From: Physella acuta
Lineage: Eukaryota > Mollusca > Gastropoda > Physidae
Assembly (NCBI RefSeq): GCF_028476545.1
Contig: NW_026731571.1
Coordinates: 558,001-622,000, forward strand
Reading direction: 5' to 3'
Length of the DNA stretch: 64,000 bases
Each line of letters opens with the position of its first letter. The first letter of the stretch is position 1. The notes under the pieces were generated by a model, which was given only the letters and a program-made list of their open reading frames with translations, was not told the DNA's origin and made no database searches. The position numbers were made by a program, and so were the translations under genes. Shown piece by piece: positions 47,201 to 58,091 of this stretch.

Positions 47201-50200
47201 TTTCAAAGAGAACAGAACCAAATGAAAGTTATCTGGTAATTTTGGTAGGTTTACCTGCCAGGAGTGTTTTTATGTGTTTGTCAAAAAACTCATTTTCTTT
47301 TTTGGTGATAGTCATACAAGACTGGCAGTGCCGGACAGGATCAATGAATCCCATCCTGGGAAGTGTGGCTTGATTTTTGCAGCAGCTGTCACACAGGCAT
47401 TTTCCACAGCGTCGGCAGTGATGCTATTTGAATACAGAAAAAAGCTCTATATAAGACAGACAACCAGGAGGAAAAACTATACTTGAATCTCAGTAAAATT
47501 TTAATGTGTATACTTTTAATAACAGAAAACAATGGAACTAACATGACACGTATTAAACAGTGGGCCTACCGTCAATTCTGACTAGCCAAATTTAAATTAC
47601 AATTCTTTTGTCTACACTTTTATTTGTTTTCATGTGAATATCTTACAAAACTATTTTGGGGAGAAATATATTTAAAAAAAACAACTTACTTTTCTTTTAA
47701 TAAAATCAAACTTGACTTGACATTTTTCACATTGTGTGGACTGAAATTGTAAATATAAAAAGATGTAAATGTCTTCATATTATTTGCATGGTTAATTAAT
47801 TTTTACAACAAGGTGTTAGATTATTTAAAAACAATAACATGAGTTAAAATACCCTCAGATAATCAAGTATGTGTAAGTATGTGTATACGAATGTGTATAT
47901 GTAATAAATTTTTAGCGCAATTTCCATACTGGAATTGCGATAATTAATTCATCATTTCTGGATGTGTGTCCGCAGCTTTAAGTCGTATCTCCTCCTCAAC
48001 GAAGCAATATCGAGGACTAGTTCCAAAAGCAAATATGTTAAGCAAGTTCCGAGGATGATTGTGGGCCAAAAAAATTCCCGGAATTCCTTCCTGGATTTCC
48101 CGGAAAAGCCAAAAAACCTCGAAATTTCTGGATGTATGGATGTGTGTCCGCAGCTTTACCGCAGCTTTAAGTCGTATCTCCTCATCAACGAAGCAATATC
48201 GAGGACTAGTTCCAAAAGCAAATATGTTATGGCAGGAAACAGATTAGTACCGCAAAATGCATATTCGGTCTTCGCTGTTCATAAACTTTCTAACCAGACA
48301 TCGTTCGGGGATTTTGTTTATACTGATAAATAGAGCAAGGTTTTTACAAGCTTCGTTAGCAACATTTTTGTGGAATTCGTTTTTTATGACATTTTGTGCC
48401 GCGGCGAAGGATGCGAAGTATGCAAATCTAGACGGAATGGATCTACTTGGAAAGTACGTGTACTGCACTAATAAGGTAAGAAATAATATTTTGTAAAAAT
48501 AACTATTATTTTTTTATGGATTTTTCATTAGAAATGATTGCTGTAAATTATGAAAGTAAAAAAAAAGTATATTTGAATGCGTTTTTTACTTTAATTTGAA
48601 CAAAATGACTGCCGAAAATTACGACACATCGGCGTCGCTGAAAGCGGGAATTTCAGTTAATTTTTTAAGGATATAAAATTGTATTTTTTTACTCCGAAGC
48701 ATGTATTTAAATAACAGTTAAGTTAAATCTATTTAATTCTGTAAAATATAATTATTATTTTGCCGTAGATACTTTTTTTTTTATTTTTAATGATTTTCTG
48801 TCGCGGAAAATCGGTATTCGCACCATGCACGCACACGTAGTAAAACTAGACTTATCTTTAAAACACGAGAATCTTGAGTACACTACAAAGTTTTTAAATG
48901 TTAGTTTACTTTTGACTTTAAGCCATTTGTTTTAAATCGAAATTAATTGATAATGTAATTATTTCAAAGTAAAAACTTTCCGTCTGAAATTGGCTTCTAA
49001 CCTTCGCGACTGAACCAGCCTACGCACGACATTCGCGCGAGTCTGTTTCTTCGCAATAGACAGTCTGTATAGTGTCGAGGGCTAATCCTAAAAAGAACCG
49101 AGTCCTCACTAATGTAATGTTTATTAAAATTAGGTACAATTGTTGGAACACATGAGAAATAACAAATTTAAATTTCTTCAAATCTATAGCCAAAAGAAAG
49201 TAGAACTTTATAACTCTGTAAATTATGAATCGAGTGACGGCTGTCGTGAAAACGGGAGCCATTGTACTCTTTTTTTTAGGGTGACCTACTTTTATTATAA
49301 AAATTTTAAATTCGAAGATTTGATAAGCAGCTGAGTAGCTGAATACGCATGCGATATGGCTGGCACGTTTTGGGATAGGGATCGAGTACACCGTAGAAAT
49401 TTTTTTTCTTAGAACTACGCGTATTCTTTTTTTTAATCAAAAGATACTTACATATTAGCTGTGGATTTCAATTTCATTACAGAACTGAGGAGAACTAATC
49501 ACTAACTTTAGTTTTTAAAAGTGATTTTGCTTCTAGATCTAGCGTATTTTCAAAATTACGTAGATTCTAGATCTAGATCGATTTTACTAACTATTTGACA
49601 AACGTGTCAGTAAAATGAGGTCACCGCTTCCAGATTCTTAGGTTTTAATTATGTTTGTCATTTTGATCTATTATAAGTAGCATTAAAACTACTGCATCTA
49701 TCATCAACATTGTTTTTATAGGCCAGTTCTAATGATACATTCTGTTCATTACCAATTCTAATGAAATCGTATCAGACCCTAACTAACACCCTGTTCACTG
49801 ACACCACTCTATTTGAATGAGGCCACAGACAGTCGTAACTTTAAATTAATTTATAAAGTACTAAACAATTATAATTAGCCATGTAAATGCTGCAACTATA
49901 ATAAAAATTGGCTTATAGACATATTTTACTAATAATATTTTTTATATAGACCTTCTATATTTAACTCTGTTATTTTTTTCTTCCCCAGAGTGTTTTTAAA
50001 AGCCAGAATTTTGAACATTTTTTAAAGGGGATAGCGGTCGTTTTTTTTTCAGAATAATTATAGAAATAAGCTATAAACTGGTATATTTTGTAAAGTTTGA
50101 GATAATTACAAATAAATTTATGCCTAAGTGACATTTCTGTGTAATTATATTGTTAATTTTGTGAATTTCGTGGATTTTAGACCTTACTACATTTAGATGT

Positions 50201-51340
50201 AAAAAAAAAATGTCATTTGAGTGAGTGTGGTTAATCTAAATTTTGAACGTGATGTAAATGTCTAGTGCTATTAATTTTTATATTTTTAATTCCTCGATTG
50301 TTAAGCAACAAAATTGATATATAATATGTCAATATTTGTTACTTTGAAAATTGGCGAAAATCGACCCTAAAAGTAGATGTTTGAGAGTTGAATCTGTTTC
50401 CTGCCTTAAGCAAGTTCCGAGGATGATTGTGGGCCAAAAAAATTCCCGGAATTCCTTCCTGGATTTCCCGGAAAAGCCAAAAAACCTAGAAAAAAATGCA
50501 GTTTTTGGCCCATATCTCGGCAACCAGACCACTTAGCGACTTGAAACATTTACCAATCGATTTCTGCCATAATTTAGAACAATACTGTAGAAGAAAGTTT
50601 TCAAAAATATCCTTTCGTTCGGTCACAAAATTTAAAAAAAAATTACATTATACATAATACACTACAGTACTATATAGCAATATAGAGAGTGCGACAACTA
50701 AATACCCCTACACGTCCGCAATTTTTTAAAAATCTCGTTAATAAAATTTTTTTTCTATTTTGTTTTGAATTATTAAAACTACTTGTGTTGCATTATTTAT
50801 TTGCTGAATATATGATTTATCTCGATTTAAAATTGTTATGGATAACATAAGGAAATTGCGCTTAAATTGTCACTAGACTTTTTATTAACTTATTTTTCTT
50901 CTGCTGGATGGATTTAATTCTTTTACACAAACCCCCCCCCCCCCCCCCCCCATGGATTAAAATATATATATAGCTTTAAAGCCTTGACAATGAGGTAACG
51001 TTTTCGCACATTAATAGCCGCGGGCGATTTTACGTACCCAAAACGATAGATTACCTAAAGTTAAAAGTATAATATTAATAAAGTAAAGAATTTAAAGATG
51101 ATTCTATATAATTCTAGAACTAAGATCTAGTAGTCAGTACTGTAGTACTAGTCTATGATCTAGAATAGATCTAGAATAGATCTAGATTCTAGAAGATAGA
51201 TCTACTCTACATAAATACATCATTTTTACATCTGTCCATGGTGGTTCTTGAATGACAAATGGACTTTGAATTCTTTCATCCATGTACATCATTCTCAGTC
51301 CACTTTTGGACTTCACTAGTCTTTTGTCGCTCGTCGCCAT
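44271..51340 (-). CDS. ZFYVE21: ZFYVE21, FYVE zinc-finger and PH-like endosomal protein
   Basis: Exons (minus) are 51340-51230, 47740-47690, 47423-47255, 47164-47077, 46946-46849, 45890-45760 and 44312-44271, giving 229 residues; human ZFYVE21 is about 234. Junctions are GT-AG with phases 0, 0, 1, 2, 1, 0. ZFYVE21 binds PI3P on endosomes, influences focal-adhesion turnover and has been linked to Akt signalling. The N-terminus KRLVKSKSGLRMMYMDER resembles human. The FYVE finger spans exons 2-3: QCEKCQVKFDF, then KHHCRRCGKCLCDSCC (as RKHHCRRCG across the junction) and RHCQSC. The C-terminal PH-like domain includes GKLESVQIAA and GTGIAIRYVN. It ends WVAAMHK|AFTLVYESRKTNT against human MHKAAKLLYESRDQ. 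All eight zinc ligands appear present. Confidence 0.95.
45280..45740 (+). mobile_element. Decayed LINE 3' fragment, antisense in ZFYVE21 intron 6
   Basis: In scattered frames the plus strand reads LLCGAETWRTT, KDRPMEEE, IRKRWWDWVWLAL, KSPTSFTRPALKWDP and GVWRSL. These match the C-terminal region of RTE/Jockey-type non-LTR elements (LLYGAETWR ... RRW.WIGH.LRK ... ALKWNP). A ~77-bp part is tandemly duplicated (45322-45399 and 45400-45476). It is broken by stops and frame changes. Confidence 0.7.
46148..46511. mobile_element. hAT-like MITE, family B copy with 8-bp TSD
   Basis: The right end CCCGCTACGCCTCTG is followed by CTGATAAG (46512-46519), and the same 8-mer precedes the element (46140-46147). 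The left end CACTGGCACTGGTGTCACC is diverged. The interior has the family's GGTGTCACC blocks and C-runs. It lies in ZFYVE21 intron 5. Confidence 0.8.
47955..50565. repeat. ~175-bp tandem duplication, second unit split by an insertion
   Basis: Unit 1 (from 47955) runs CTGGATGTGTGTCCGCAGCT through GCAAATATGTTAAGCAAGTT to GAAAAGCCAAAAAACCT (~48117). Unit 2 repeats this from about 48136, breaks after AATATGTTA at 48229, and resumes TTAAGCAAGTTCCGAGG at 50406, ending near 50490. Everything lies in ZFYVE21 intron 1. Confidence 0.85.
48230..50405. mobile_element. PIF/Harbinger-like non-autonomous insertion, 2.2 kb, TSD TTA
   Basis: The ends GGCAGGAAACAGATT (48231) and AATCTGTTTCCTGCC (ending 50405) are perfect 15-bp inverted repeats. 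TTA precedes (48227-48229) and follows (50406-50408). The uninterrupted neighbour unit reads TATGTTAAGCAAG, with a single TTA, at 48032-48044 and so serves as the empty site. A 3-bp TTA duplication is typical of PIF/Harbinger. I recognise no transposase inside. Confidence 0.85.
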
Positions 51341-51613
51341 TTATTTACAACCGGATGTTGACGCCTTTTTTAGCAGGCCTAGATCTAGATCTCTAGATCT
51401 ATGTACAATGTAGATCTACAACTTACACTATGACTATTATTACATTTAAATTCTCTAAATGTAGATCTATATCTATATCTAGATCTATATTATTAATATG
51501 TTTGTGGCAATTAAGTTTTTCGCACTGCCAGCAAAAACAAGGTACAGAACAGTATGTTATTATTGTTAAACTTACTAGATCTATGTCATGTTATGATTTT
51601 TTTAGTTATGAAT

Positions 51614-52222
51614 GACGAGCCGACCCGCGGTGTATCATACGCCGCCTTTTAGTTGTTGTTTATTCTACTTTTCAGTAATTCATAATTTGTGCCACTAAAA
51701 ATATGTGCTTTAAAACACTAAACCCCCCCCCCCCCTAATAGCCGTCACCAAACCCGGCTCTATGATTGTAAAATGTAAACAGAGTGAACACCGCTCACCA
51801 GATCATGTGGGGGTGGGGTGGGGGTGGTAGTGATAGTGATAGAGAGAAAGAGAGGGGACTGCAAGGAGGCGCTTGCAGCTTGTTTTCTAACTGATTCCAG
51901 AAGAGAATTATATATACGAGCCGGCCCGCGGCATAACATACGCCGCTATTTAGTTGTTGTTTTTTCTACTTCTCAGTAATTCATAATTTGTAAATTCGAC
52001 AGTACCAACGCTGCCACTGAAAATATTTCTTTAAAACACTATAAGTAGCTCGTTAAGGACCATAACCCCCCCCCCTTCCTTCCCCCCCCCCCACGTTTAA
52101 AATCGTTGGCTCTGCTTGTAAACATTTAGAGTGAACACAGCTCACTAAAACCATGTAGGGGTGGGGAGGTAGGGAGCGCGTTTACAGCTTGTTTTCTAGC
52201 TGCTCCCAGAAGAGAATTAAAT
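51614..52222. repeat. Two tandem R1 repeats, inverted relative to the 18.8-kb copy
   Basis: Two ~300-bp copies abut. Each begins CGAGCCG..CCCGCGG, then TTTAGTTGTTGTTT and CAGTAATTCATAATTTG, and ends CAGAAGAGAATTA. The first retains TAATAGCCGTCACCAAACCC. The second has lost that block but keeps the CGACAGTACCAACGCTGCC part. Confidence 0.8.
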
Positions 52223-52238
52223 ATAGGCCTATAGATAG

Positions 52239-52330
<92 letters not shown>
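52239..52330. repeat. (TA)n microsatellite
   Basis: About 90 bp of TA abuts the left end of the CAGAGCCGGC element at 52331. Confidence 0.95.
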
Positions 52331-52334
<4 letters not shown>

Positions 52335-52929
52335 GCCGGCGTTAGGGGGTGGCAAACGGGGCGGCCGCCCTAGGCCCCGCGCCTGAAGGGGCCCCGCGCT
52401 TCAGCACTGTCATTGTTATCTTAATTAGTTTTTAAACTTAAATAAATTTTTGCTGAATTCAATGGGGAAAAACTAAATGGTCGAATGCCGAAGTTGTTGA
52501 TTGTTATAACTGAGGCCACGGTTGATGTTGGTGAGTTATCACCCAGCTGAACTGGGAAAGGCCGTAATTCGATACAAAAACAGTGTCACAGCCCCCGACC
52601 TGACATGGGATGTAAATTTGGGAAACAGGTAAAAAGATACTCTATTGTATGTGGACCGATGAAGACGTCCTTTTAGTGAGCAGAGGGATGCCTGTCGTAG
52701 ACAATTAGTGACCTGTTGAACGTTAGTCATAACTTTCTTGTTGTAGATGTCTTATATGTAGCCCTACTTGTCTTGGTATAACAAAATTAACATTCAGTTG
52801 CGTGCAGAGGGGTGGGAAGAGGGCAACAAGGGGGGGGGGGGGCAGGGGCCCTAAGAATCTATAGCAAGGGGCATTAGACAGAGTGATTTATTATTATTTT
52901 TTGGAAGAAAGTTAAAAGTGTTGATGTAG

Positions 52930-53175
52930 CATGTTTTCTCTATCAGCAGGTTTACGTCATGGTGTCACCACCAGCCCCCCCCCCCCCCCCTCTCTCCACC
53001 CTTGTCGGAATGTATCAAATTTGCTCTTAAAAGACTATTTAACACTCTAATTAATCACTTTAAAGTGGAACTATCATTTTTTGTATATGTTTTGCTATTT
53101 TTTTGCCTTGGTGTCACCTCCCCTAAATGGTGTCACCCGGTGCGGTCCGCACACCCCCCCCTCGCTACGCCCACG
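52930..53175. mobile_element. Truncated hAT-like family B fragment
   Basis: TTTGCCTTGGTGTCACCTCC, TAAATGGTGTCACCCGGTGC and CTCGCTACGCCCACG match the right half of family B. The middle (TTAACACTCTAATTAATCAC) is the inverse of a stretch in the 40.9-kb copy. The left half and duplication are lost. Confidence 0.65.
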
Positions 53176-53435
53176 CTTTTATATTAACAATTAGTCATCA
53201 ACAAACAATTTAAACAACTTTATTTTCCTAATTATTTGGCACGTGATTGAATTTTCTTAAGTGATTTGGTATGAATTACATATCTGTCAAAAGTTATTAA
53301 ATATCTTAGCAAGAAAAAACAACACTAAGAACATTGGGTTAAAACGTGGGAGAGGTAAACATCTGTTATTAAAGTCTTATAGACTCCAAAACATTTATGT
53401 GTTATTATGTGTGTATGCGTATTATATAGGACTAT

Positions 53436-53450
<15 letters not shown>

Positions 53451-53492
<42 letters not shown>

Positions 53493-53522
53493 TATATATT
53501 ATATATATATATATATATATAT
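53451..53522. repeat. (TA)n tract left of the nested MITE
   Basis: A CA run then TA repeats with a TAAATATATATATTATA interruption. The same TA array resumes at 53880 after the MITE, so the MITE split one array. Confidence 0.9.
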
Positions 53523-53876
53523 CAGTGGCGTAGCGAGGTCGGGTGTCACCCGGTGCGGCACTTAATGGTGTCACCTCCCCCCCACCAGAAGCATAGAGAC
53601 CCTTTCAAATTTTCGATTTGCACCCCCCCCTCAAACTTTCGATTTGCACCCCCCTCAAGTTTTTGATTTGCACCCCCCCCCCTCAAACTTTTGATTTGCA
53701 CCCCCATCAAGTTTTCGATTTGCACCCCCCCCCCCCTCAAACTTTCGATTTGCACCCCCCTCGAGTTTTTTCTCTATATATTTTGCTATTTTTTGCCTTG
53801 TTGTCACCCACCTAAATGGTGTCACCCAGTGCGGTCCGCACCCCCCGCCCCCCCCCACCCCACCCTCGCTACGCCC

Positions 53877-53879
<3 letters not shown>
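53523..53879. mobile_element. hAT-like MITE, family B copy inside (TA)n
   Basis: It begins CAGTGGCGTAGCGAGGTCGG and ends CTCGCTACGCCCCTG. Five or six imperfect TCAAACTTTCGATTTGCACC repeats separated by C-runs fill the interior. ATATATAT on both sides would be the 8-bp duplication but cannot be told from the surrounding TA repeat. Confidence 0.8.

Positions 53880-53943
<64 letters not shown>
53880..53943. repeat. (TA)n tract right of the nested MITE
   Basis: Continuation of the TA array interrupted at 53523. Confidence 0.9.
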
Positions 53944-53946
<3 letters not shown>

Positions 53947-54476
53947 GGAAAAAAGCAGGCCCCGCGCGGATGGTTGGCCCTAGGCCCCGCGTATTCCTAA
54001 CGCCGGCTCTGTATATATATATATATATATAAGAAGATTGATACTGGCACTGACTCAGTATGAGTAGTTTTTAAGTTTTTATTTATAGTATTTTAGTCTT
54101 TTTAGATCTAGACTCTAGAATCTAACTCTAGATCTAGAATCTAATAGTAGTTAAAGTTAAAGACGTTTAGTAGTTTGCCTTTGGGATTTTGCTCATACTT
54201 AGTCATACTAGTCATACACCACCTTCACCCCTCTGTGTAATACTCTGTTTGACATTCTTTCTAAATCTAATGACCTAACTAGTAGTACTAACTACTTAAC
54301 TACTATACTATATAGATACTACTATATAGTTAGTCTATAACTATTGCATTCTTCCTTTTTGAATTTGTGCCAATATTGTTGTGTCTTTTTATATTTCATA
54401 TATTTTTTTATACCCCTTTTTACAAAAACCTAACTAAACTGTTTAATTTATGAAATGAATGTTAACTTACTTACAG

Positions 54477-56777
54477 ACTGGACATGGCTGGGTGGGGATG
54501 AAGGAGCTGGTCAACTCAGTACAGTCAACTACCCTGGAGGTAGAAGTGCTTCTGGTGTCTGGCCACACAATGACAGTGTTTTTATATTTGGTGGAAAAGG
54601 CTTTTCAGATTTGTCAACAGGTATATTAATAGTATCTACATGATGTTCAGACTTACTTTACTCACTTTTTCTAGTTTTCTCTTGAAAATAAATTGGTTAC
54701 ATTGTGTTAGTGTTACAAATGAAGAACTAAATATAGTCCCTACCAAGATGTGACAGACCTGAGACCATTGTCAAGTCTCATAAAAAAACCCACAACAACA
54801 ACCCTTTTCTGTGTGTTAATAAAATGATTTTATCTTTGCATAGACATAAAAAAAACTTTGAATCTTAGCTTTTTAAAAATGTATTTCCCTCTCACAAGAG
54901 TGAAAGTCAGTTTTAGCTATGCCTGTTACTCTACAAAGTAAAAGTAGTAAAGTTCCCTTTTCAAACCTGACGGTCTATGGGGCAAGTGAAGTAGAGTTCA
55001 CTTGTTTCTGTGACCTCGGTATATGAAGAGATAGTGTGGTCAGCACTATGCCCAGCCGCCTTTACTTTCCCTAACTTGAGTTATGTACCCATCAGAGTTG
55101 GGTAGACTCAGGGACGGTCTACTGATTTGAACTCGGATTCAAACTCGAGTCTTACGGGTTAGCAGTCCAGCTCTCTACCGCTAGACCACTCCGTCCCATA
55201 CTGTACAAAGTTTGAATGTTTTAAATGTTGTGTTTACCCTGCAGGTAGTCCACACTTACTAAATGATGTTTGGCAGTTTCAAACAGCGACCAACTCATTT
55301 CATCTTCATCACCCTGGGACATTTCCAGGCACAGCCTTAGAGAATGTGCCGGAGAGTCGGCAACATCCATGTGTTTGTGGTCATGATGATGCAATCATTG
55401 TTTTTGGTGGGTTAGGGGCTGGAGGATTTGGGCTGTCAGATTTATGGGCTTACAACATAAATACAAAAAACTGGAGCCAAGAATCAGATAAATCAAAGAA
55501 CTCATCACTGCCTTCAGGTCGAGGTCAGTCAGCCGTTTGGTGCTATAACTCATCTATGTATGTGTTTGGCGGTATGAGTCACAATTCTGTGTTTCATGAT
55601 ATGTGGAGACTTAATTTAACATCGTTAACGTGGACAAGGCTGTGGGACGAGGACAGCTTGAATGTTACATACAGCAGCCTAAAAAGCCCAATGAATGTTA
55701 CAATAAGAAGACCAATGGGGAGAAATGGAGCTGCTGCCTGGGTCAGTGATGATACTTTTTATTTGTTTGGTGGAAATACTGATCCTACATTTGCATACAA
55801 CCTGCAGCAGACATCAGGACTTGCTTCTGATCTCTGGAAGTACCATCCAAGTCACAACTCTTGGCACTTTGTTGCAGGGCCAACTGAGACTGGGCAGGGA
55901 TCTCGTCTAAATGGCATTGGCACATTTTCTCCATCCAACGTTCCAGGGTGTCGCAGAGGTGCAGCAAGTTGGGCAGACGCTGAAGGAAATCTTTGGCTGT
56001 TTGGTGGTGCTGGCAAGGACAGCCAGCCTGACTCTCCCCGCCAGACCAGCAAACTGTTGTCTGATTTGTGGAGATTTCACGTCCGTCTACACCAGTGGGC
56101 GTTCATGGGTGGGAGTCAGATTGGGGACCTAGCGGGCTCGTATAAAGCCAAACATGAAGACAAACATACAAGCTTCCCTGGCTCTCGTACAGAGATGCTG
56201 GTGTGGAGGAGCCACACGCATGTGGCTGAGATATTTGGAGGGTTGGGACATGACGGGAGAAAGCTGGATGGCTACCTCAATGACCTGTGGAGTGTGGACT
56301 TTACTGCAGCTTTTACAAGAGAGTACATGGTAGGCCTGTTCTCTCTTGTTTTAAGCAAGTTACAATCTGCTTTATTTCATGCTAAGTTTTCTTGAATCAA
56401 GATAACAGAAATTTTGAGAAGAGAAACTATCATTTTCTTGTTCTCTAGATTTTAGGCATTCATTTAGCCATTTCTTAATATATATTTAGATTTTGGTTAA
56501 AGTCACCACAGACTCACCATTTAAATTAATTTATTGAGAAAGTTAATGAAATGGAAGCTTGCTATCACCTGTTTCATGATTAATCATTTAAATTAAGAAA
56601 AACCTAAAATTACTTTGGTATTCTATATTTCAGATTTCACCACTAACTGCTGTTTTGTTTTTTGGAGTCGGCACAGGAACTCTTCTTCTTTTGATGGTTT
56701 TTATTTTGTGGTCTAGAAAACCTTGCAGGAAAAGTCTTGATTACAGCTACATGAGAGTCCATGTTGATGACATTTGA
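54477..56777 (+). CDS. Kelch-repeat type I membrane protein (first exon not found)
   Basis: Visible exons are 54477-54620, 55245-56329 and 56634-56777, about 457 residues. The first enters in phase 1, so at least one upstream exon, presumably with a signal peptide, is missing. Six Kelch motifs are seen: FIFGGKG, IVFGGLG, YVFGGMS, YLFGGNT, LWLFGGAG and EIFGGLG. Each is followed by a D(V/L/M)W strand such as LSDLWAYN, FHDMWRLN, ASDLWKYH and LSDLWRFH, predicting a six-bladed propeller closed by the N-terminal DWTWLGG. Several N-glycosylation sequons (NSS, NLT, NVT) support an extracellular propeller. Exon 3 encodes one membrane span (TAVLFFGVGTGTLLLLMVFI) and a short basic tail, SRKPCRKSLDYSYMR. 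Ligand unknown. It lies head-to-head with ZFYVE21 across repeats. Confidence 0.85.
54945..55197 (-). mobile_element. tRNA-derived SINE, nearly complete
   Basis: On the minus strand the head reads GGGACGGAGTGGTCTAGCGG then TAGAGAGCTGGA, a tRNA-like A box. CGAGTTTGAATCC follows as a B box. The body includes TGATGGGTACATAACTCAAG and GGCGGCTGGGCATAGTGCTG. A second, damaged copy is at 12385-12605. It is antisense in the Kelch-gene intron. It is not a functional tRNA gene. Confidence 0.85.
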
Positions 56778-56945
56778 TGTCATTGACATTTGTAAAGTTA
56801 ATTATGTCAGCAGCTAATTATGTTGGTTACCTTAATAGACCAAGTTATTATAAAATGTCTTCAATAATTGCATCAAATCCATTATTATCTATTTTTATTT
56901 ACAAACATTAAAGTAGAAGGTGATTAAAAATGATATAAATTCTAA

Positions 56946-57175
56946 ATAATAGTCTACCACCTTTTTTTTTTCTAATCATGATTTACTCTAAATTGAGTGG
57001 GGTAAGAAGCATAATAGTCTACCAACTTTTTTTTTCTAATCTTGATTTACTCTAAATTGAGTGGGGTGGGAAGCATAATAGTCTACCACCTTTTTTTTTC
57101 TAATCTTGATTTACTCTAAATTGAGTGGGGTGGGAAGCATAATAGTCTACCACCTTTTTTTTTTAATCTTGAGGT
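56946..57175. repeat. ~65-bp tandem repeat, ~4 units
   Basis: The unit contains AATAGTCTACCACC, a T-run, CTAATCTTGATTTACTCTAA and ATTGAGTGGGGTGGGAAGCA. The units are nearly identical, so the expansion is recent. It lies downstream of the Kelch stop. Confidence 0.95.
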
Positions 57176-57254
57176 ACTCTATCAGTGTTTAATACACTTA
57201 TATAGCATAAATGTTGAACAAATGTTTTTTTTAGTGCAGGTTGTAACACCAAAC

Positions 57255-57702
57255 ATGACCCACTAAATAATATTAAAGATCATACTAAACAAGACTAAAT
57301 GACCCACTAAACAAGGTTAAATAACCCACTAAACACGGCTAAATGACCCACTAAACAAGACTAAATGACCCACTAAACAAGACTAAATGACCCACTAAAC
57401 AAGGTTAAATGACCCACTAAACAAAACTAAATGACCCACTAAACAAGACTAAATGACCCACTAAACAAGACTAAATGACCCACTAAACAAGGTTAAATGA
57501 CCCACTAAACAAGACTAAATGACCCACTAAACAAGACTAAATGACCCACTAAACAAGACTAAATGACCCACTAAACAAGACTAAATGACCCACTAAATGA
57601 TTAATTGACCCACTAAACAATATTAAAAGACCCACTAAATGACCCGCTAAACAAGACTAAATGACCAACTAAACAAGACTAAATGACCCACTAAACAAGA
57701 CT
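57255..57702. repeat. 22-bp tandem repeat (TAAATGACCCACTAAACAAG plus AC)
   Basis: About 20 units, with GGTT, AAAC and TATT variants near the right and left edges. It may be transcribed as Kelch 3' UTR, since AATAAA occurs only at 57993. Confidence 0.95.
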
Positions 57703-57825
57703 CACTTTTTTACTTCTCAGAATGAAAATGTCTTCCAATATATTTGACTACAGGCTGACAGTGTTGAGAAATGTTTATGCTAATGTCATATTGGTATTCA
57801 TTCATTGACATTCCCTTTTTTTTAT

Positions 57826-57907
57826 TGTATTTGTATACAGTTATTTAAAATTATATGACATTTTTTTTTATTGTATTTGTATAGAGTTATTTAAAATTAT
57901 ATGACAT
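57826..57907. repeat. Two-copy ~50-bp direct repeat
   Basis: TATTGTATTTGTATACAGTT and ATTTAAAATTATATGACATT follow each other twice, separated only by a T-run. Confidence 0.85.
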
Positions 57908-57992
57908 TTTTTTGATGTATTTACTTACACATCTCAATGGTTTTGTTTACAATTTAATTCTACCTATACAAGTAGTAGTTTACAAATGTTGA

Positions 57993-57998
57993 AATAAA
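57993..57998 (+). terminator. Candidate polyadenylation signal for the Kelch gene
   Basis: AATAAA about 1.2 kb past the Kelch stop, beyond the tandem repeats. Earlier weaker variants cannot be excluded. Confidence 0.35.
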
Positions 57999-58091
57999 AT
58001 TTCTCAGTAAAAAATGTAATGAGAAAAATTCCGTATTTACATTTTTTAAATTGTGTTTTTGATTGTTAAAAAAAAAAAATCAAGCTAAAAC

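Larger units (their letters stand above)
52331..54011. mobile_element. DNA element with CAGAGCCGGCGTTAGG ends, hosting nested insertions
   Basis: The left end CAGAGCCGGCGTTAGG and the inverted right end CCTAACGCCGGCTCTG (ending 54011) are perfect 16-bp inverted repeats. Beyond them GGCCTAGGG/CCCTAGGCC and CCCCGCG blocks also mirror each other. TA-repeat DNA flanks both ends, consistent with an 8-bp duplication inside TA but not provable. Inside lie a family B fragment (~52930-53175), (TA)n tracts and a family B copy (53523-53879). No transposase was seen. Confidence 0.75.

Noticed and set aside
48244-49391. Frames inside the Harbinger-like insertion as a transposase
   Set aside because: None shows DDE or Myb/SANT features and they are short on both strands; the element appears non-autonomous.
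55130-55197. tRNA gene on the minus strand
   Set aside because: A and B boxes are present but the cloverleaf is not intact, and the sequence continues into the SINE body shared with 12385-12605.
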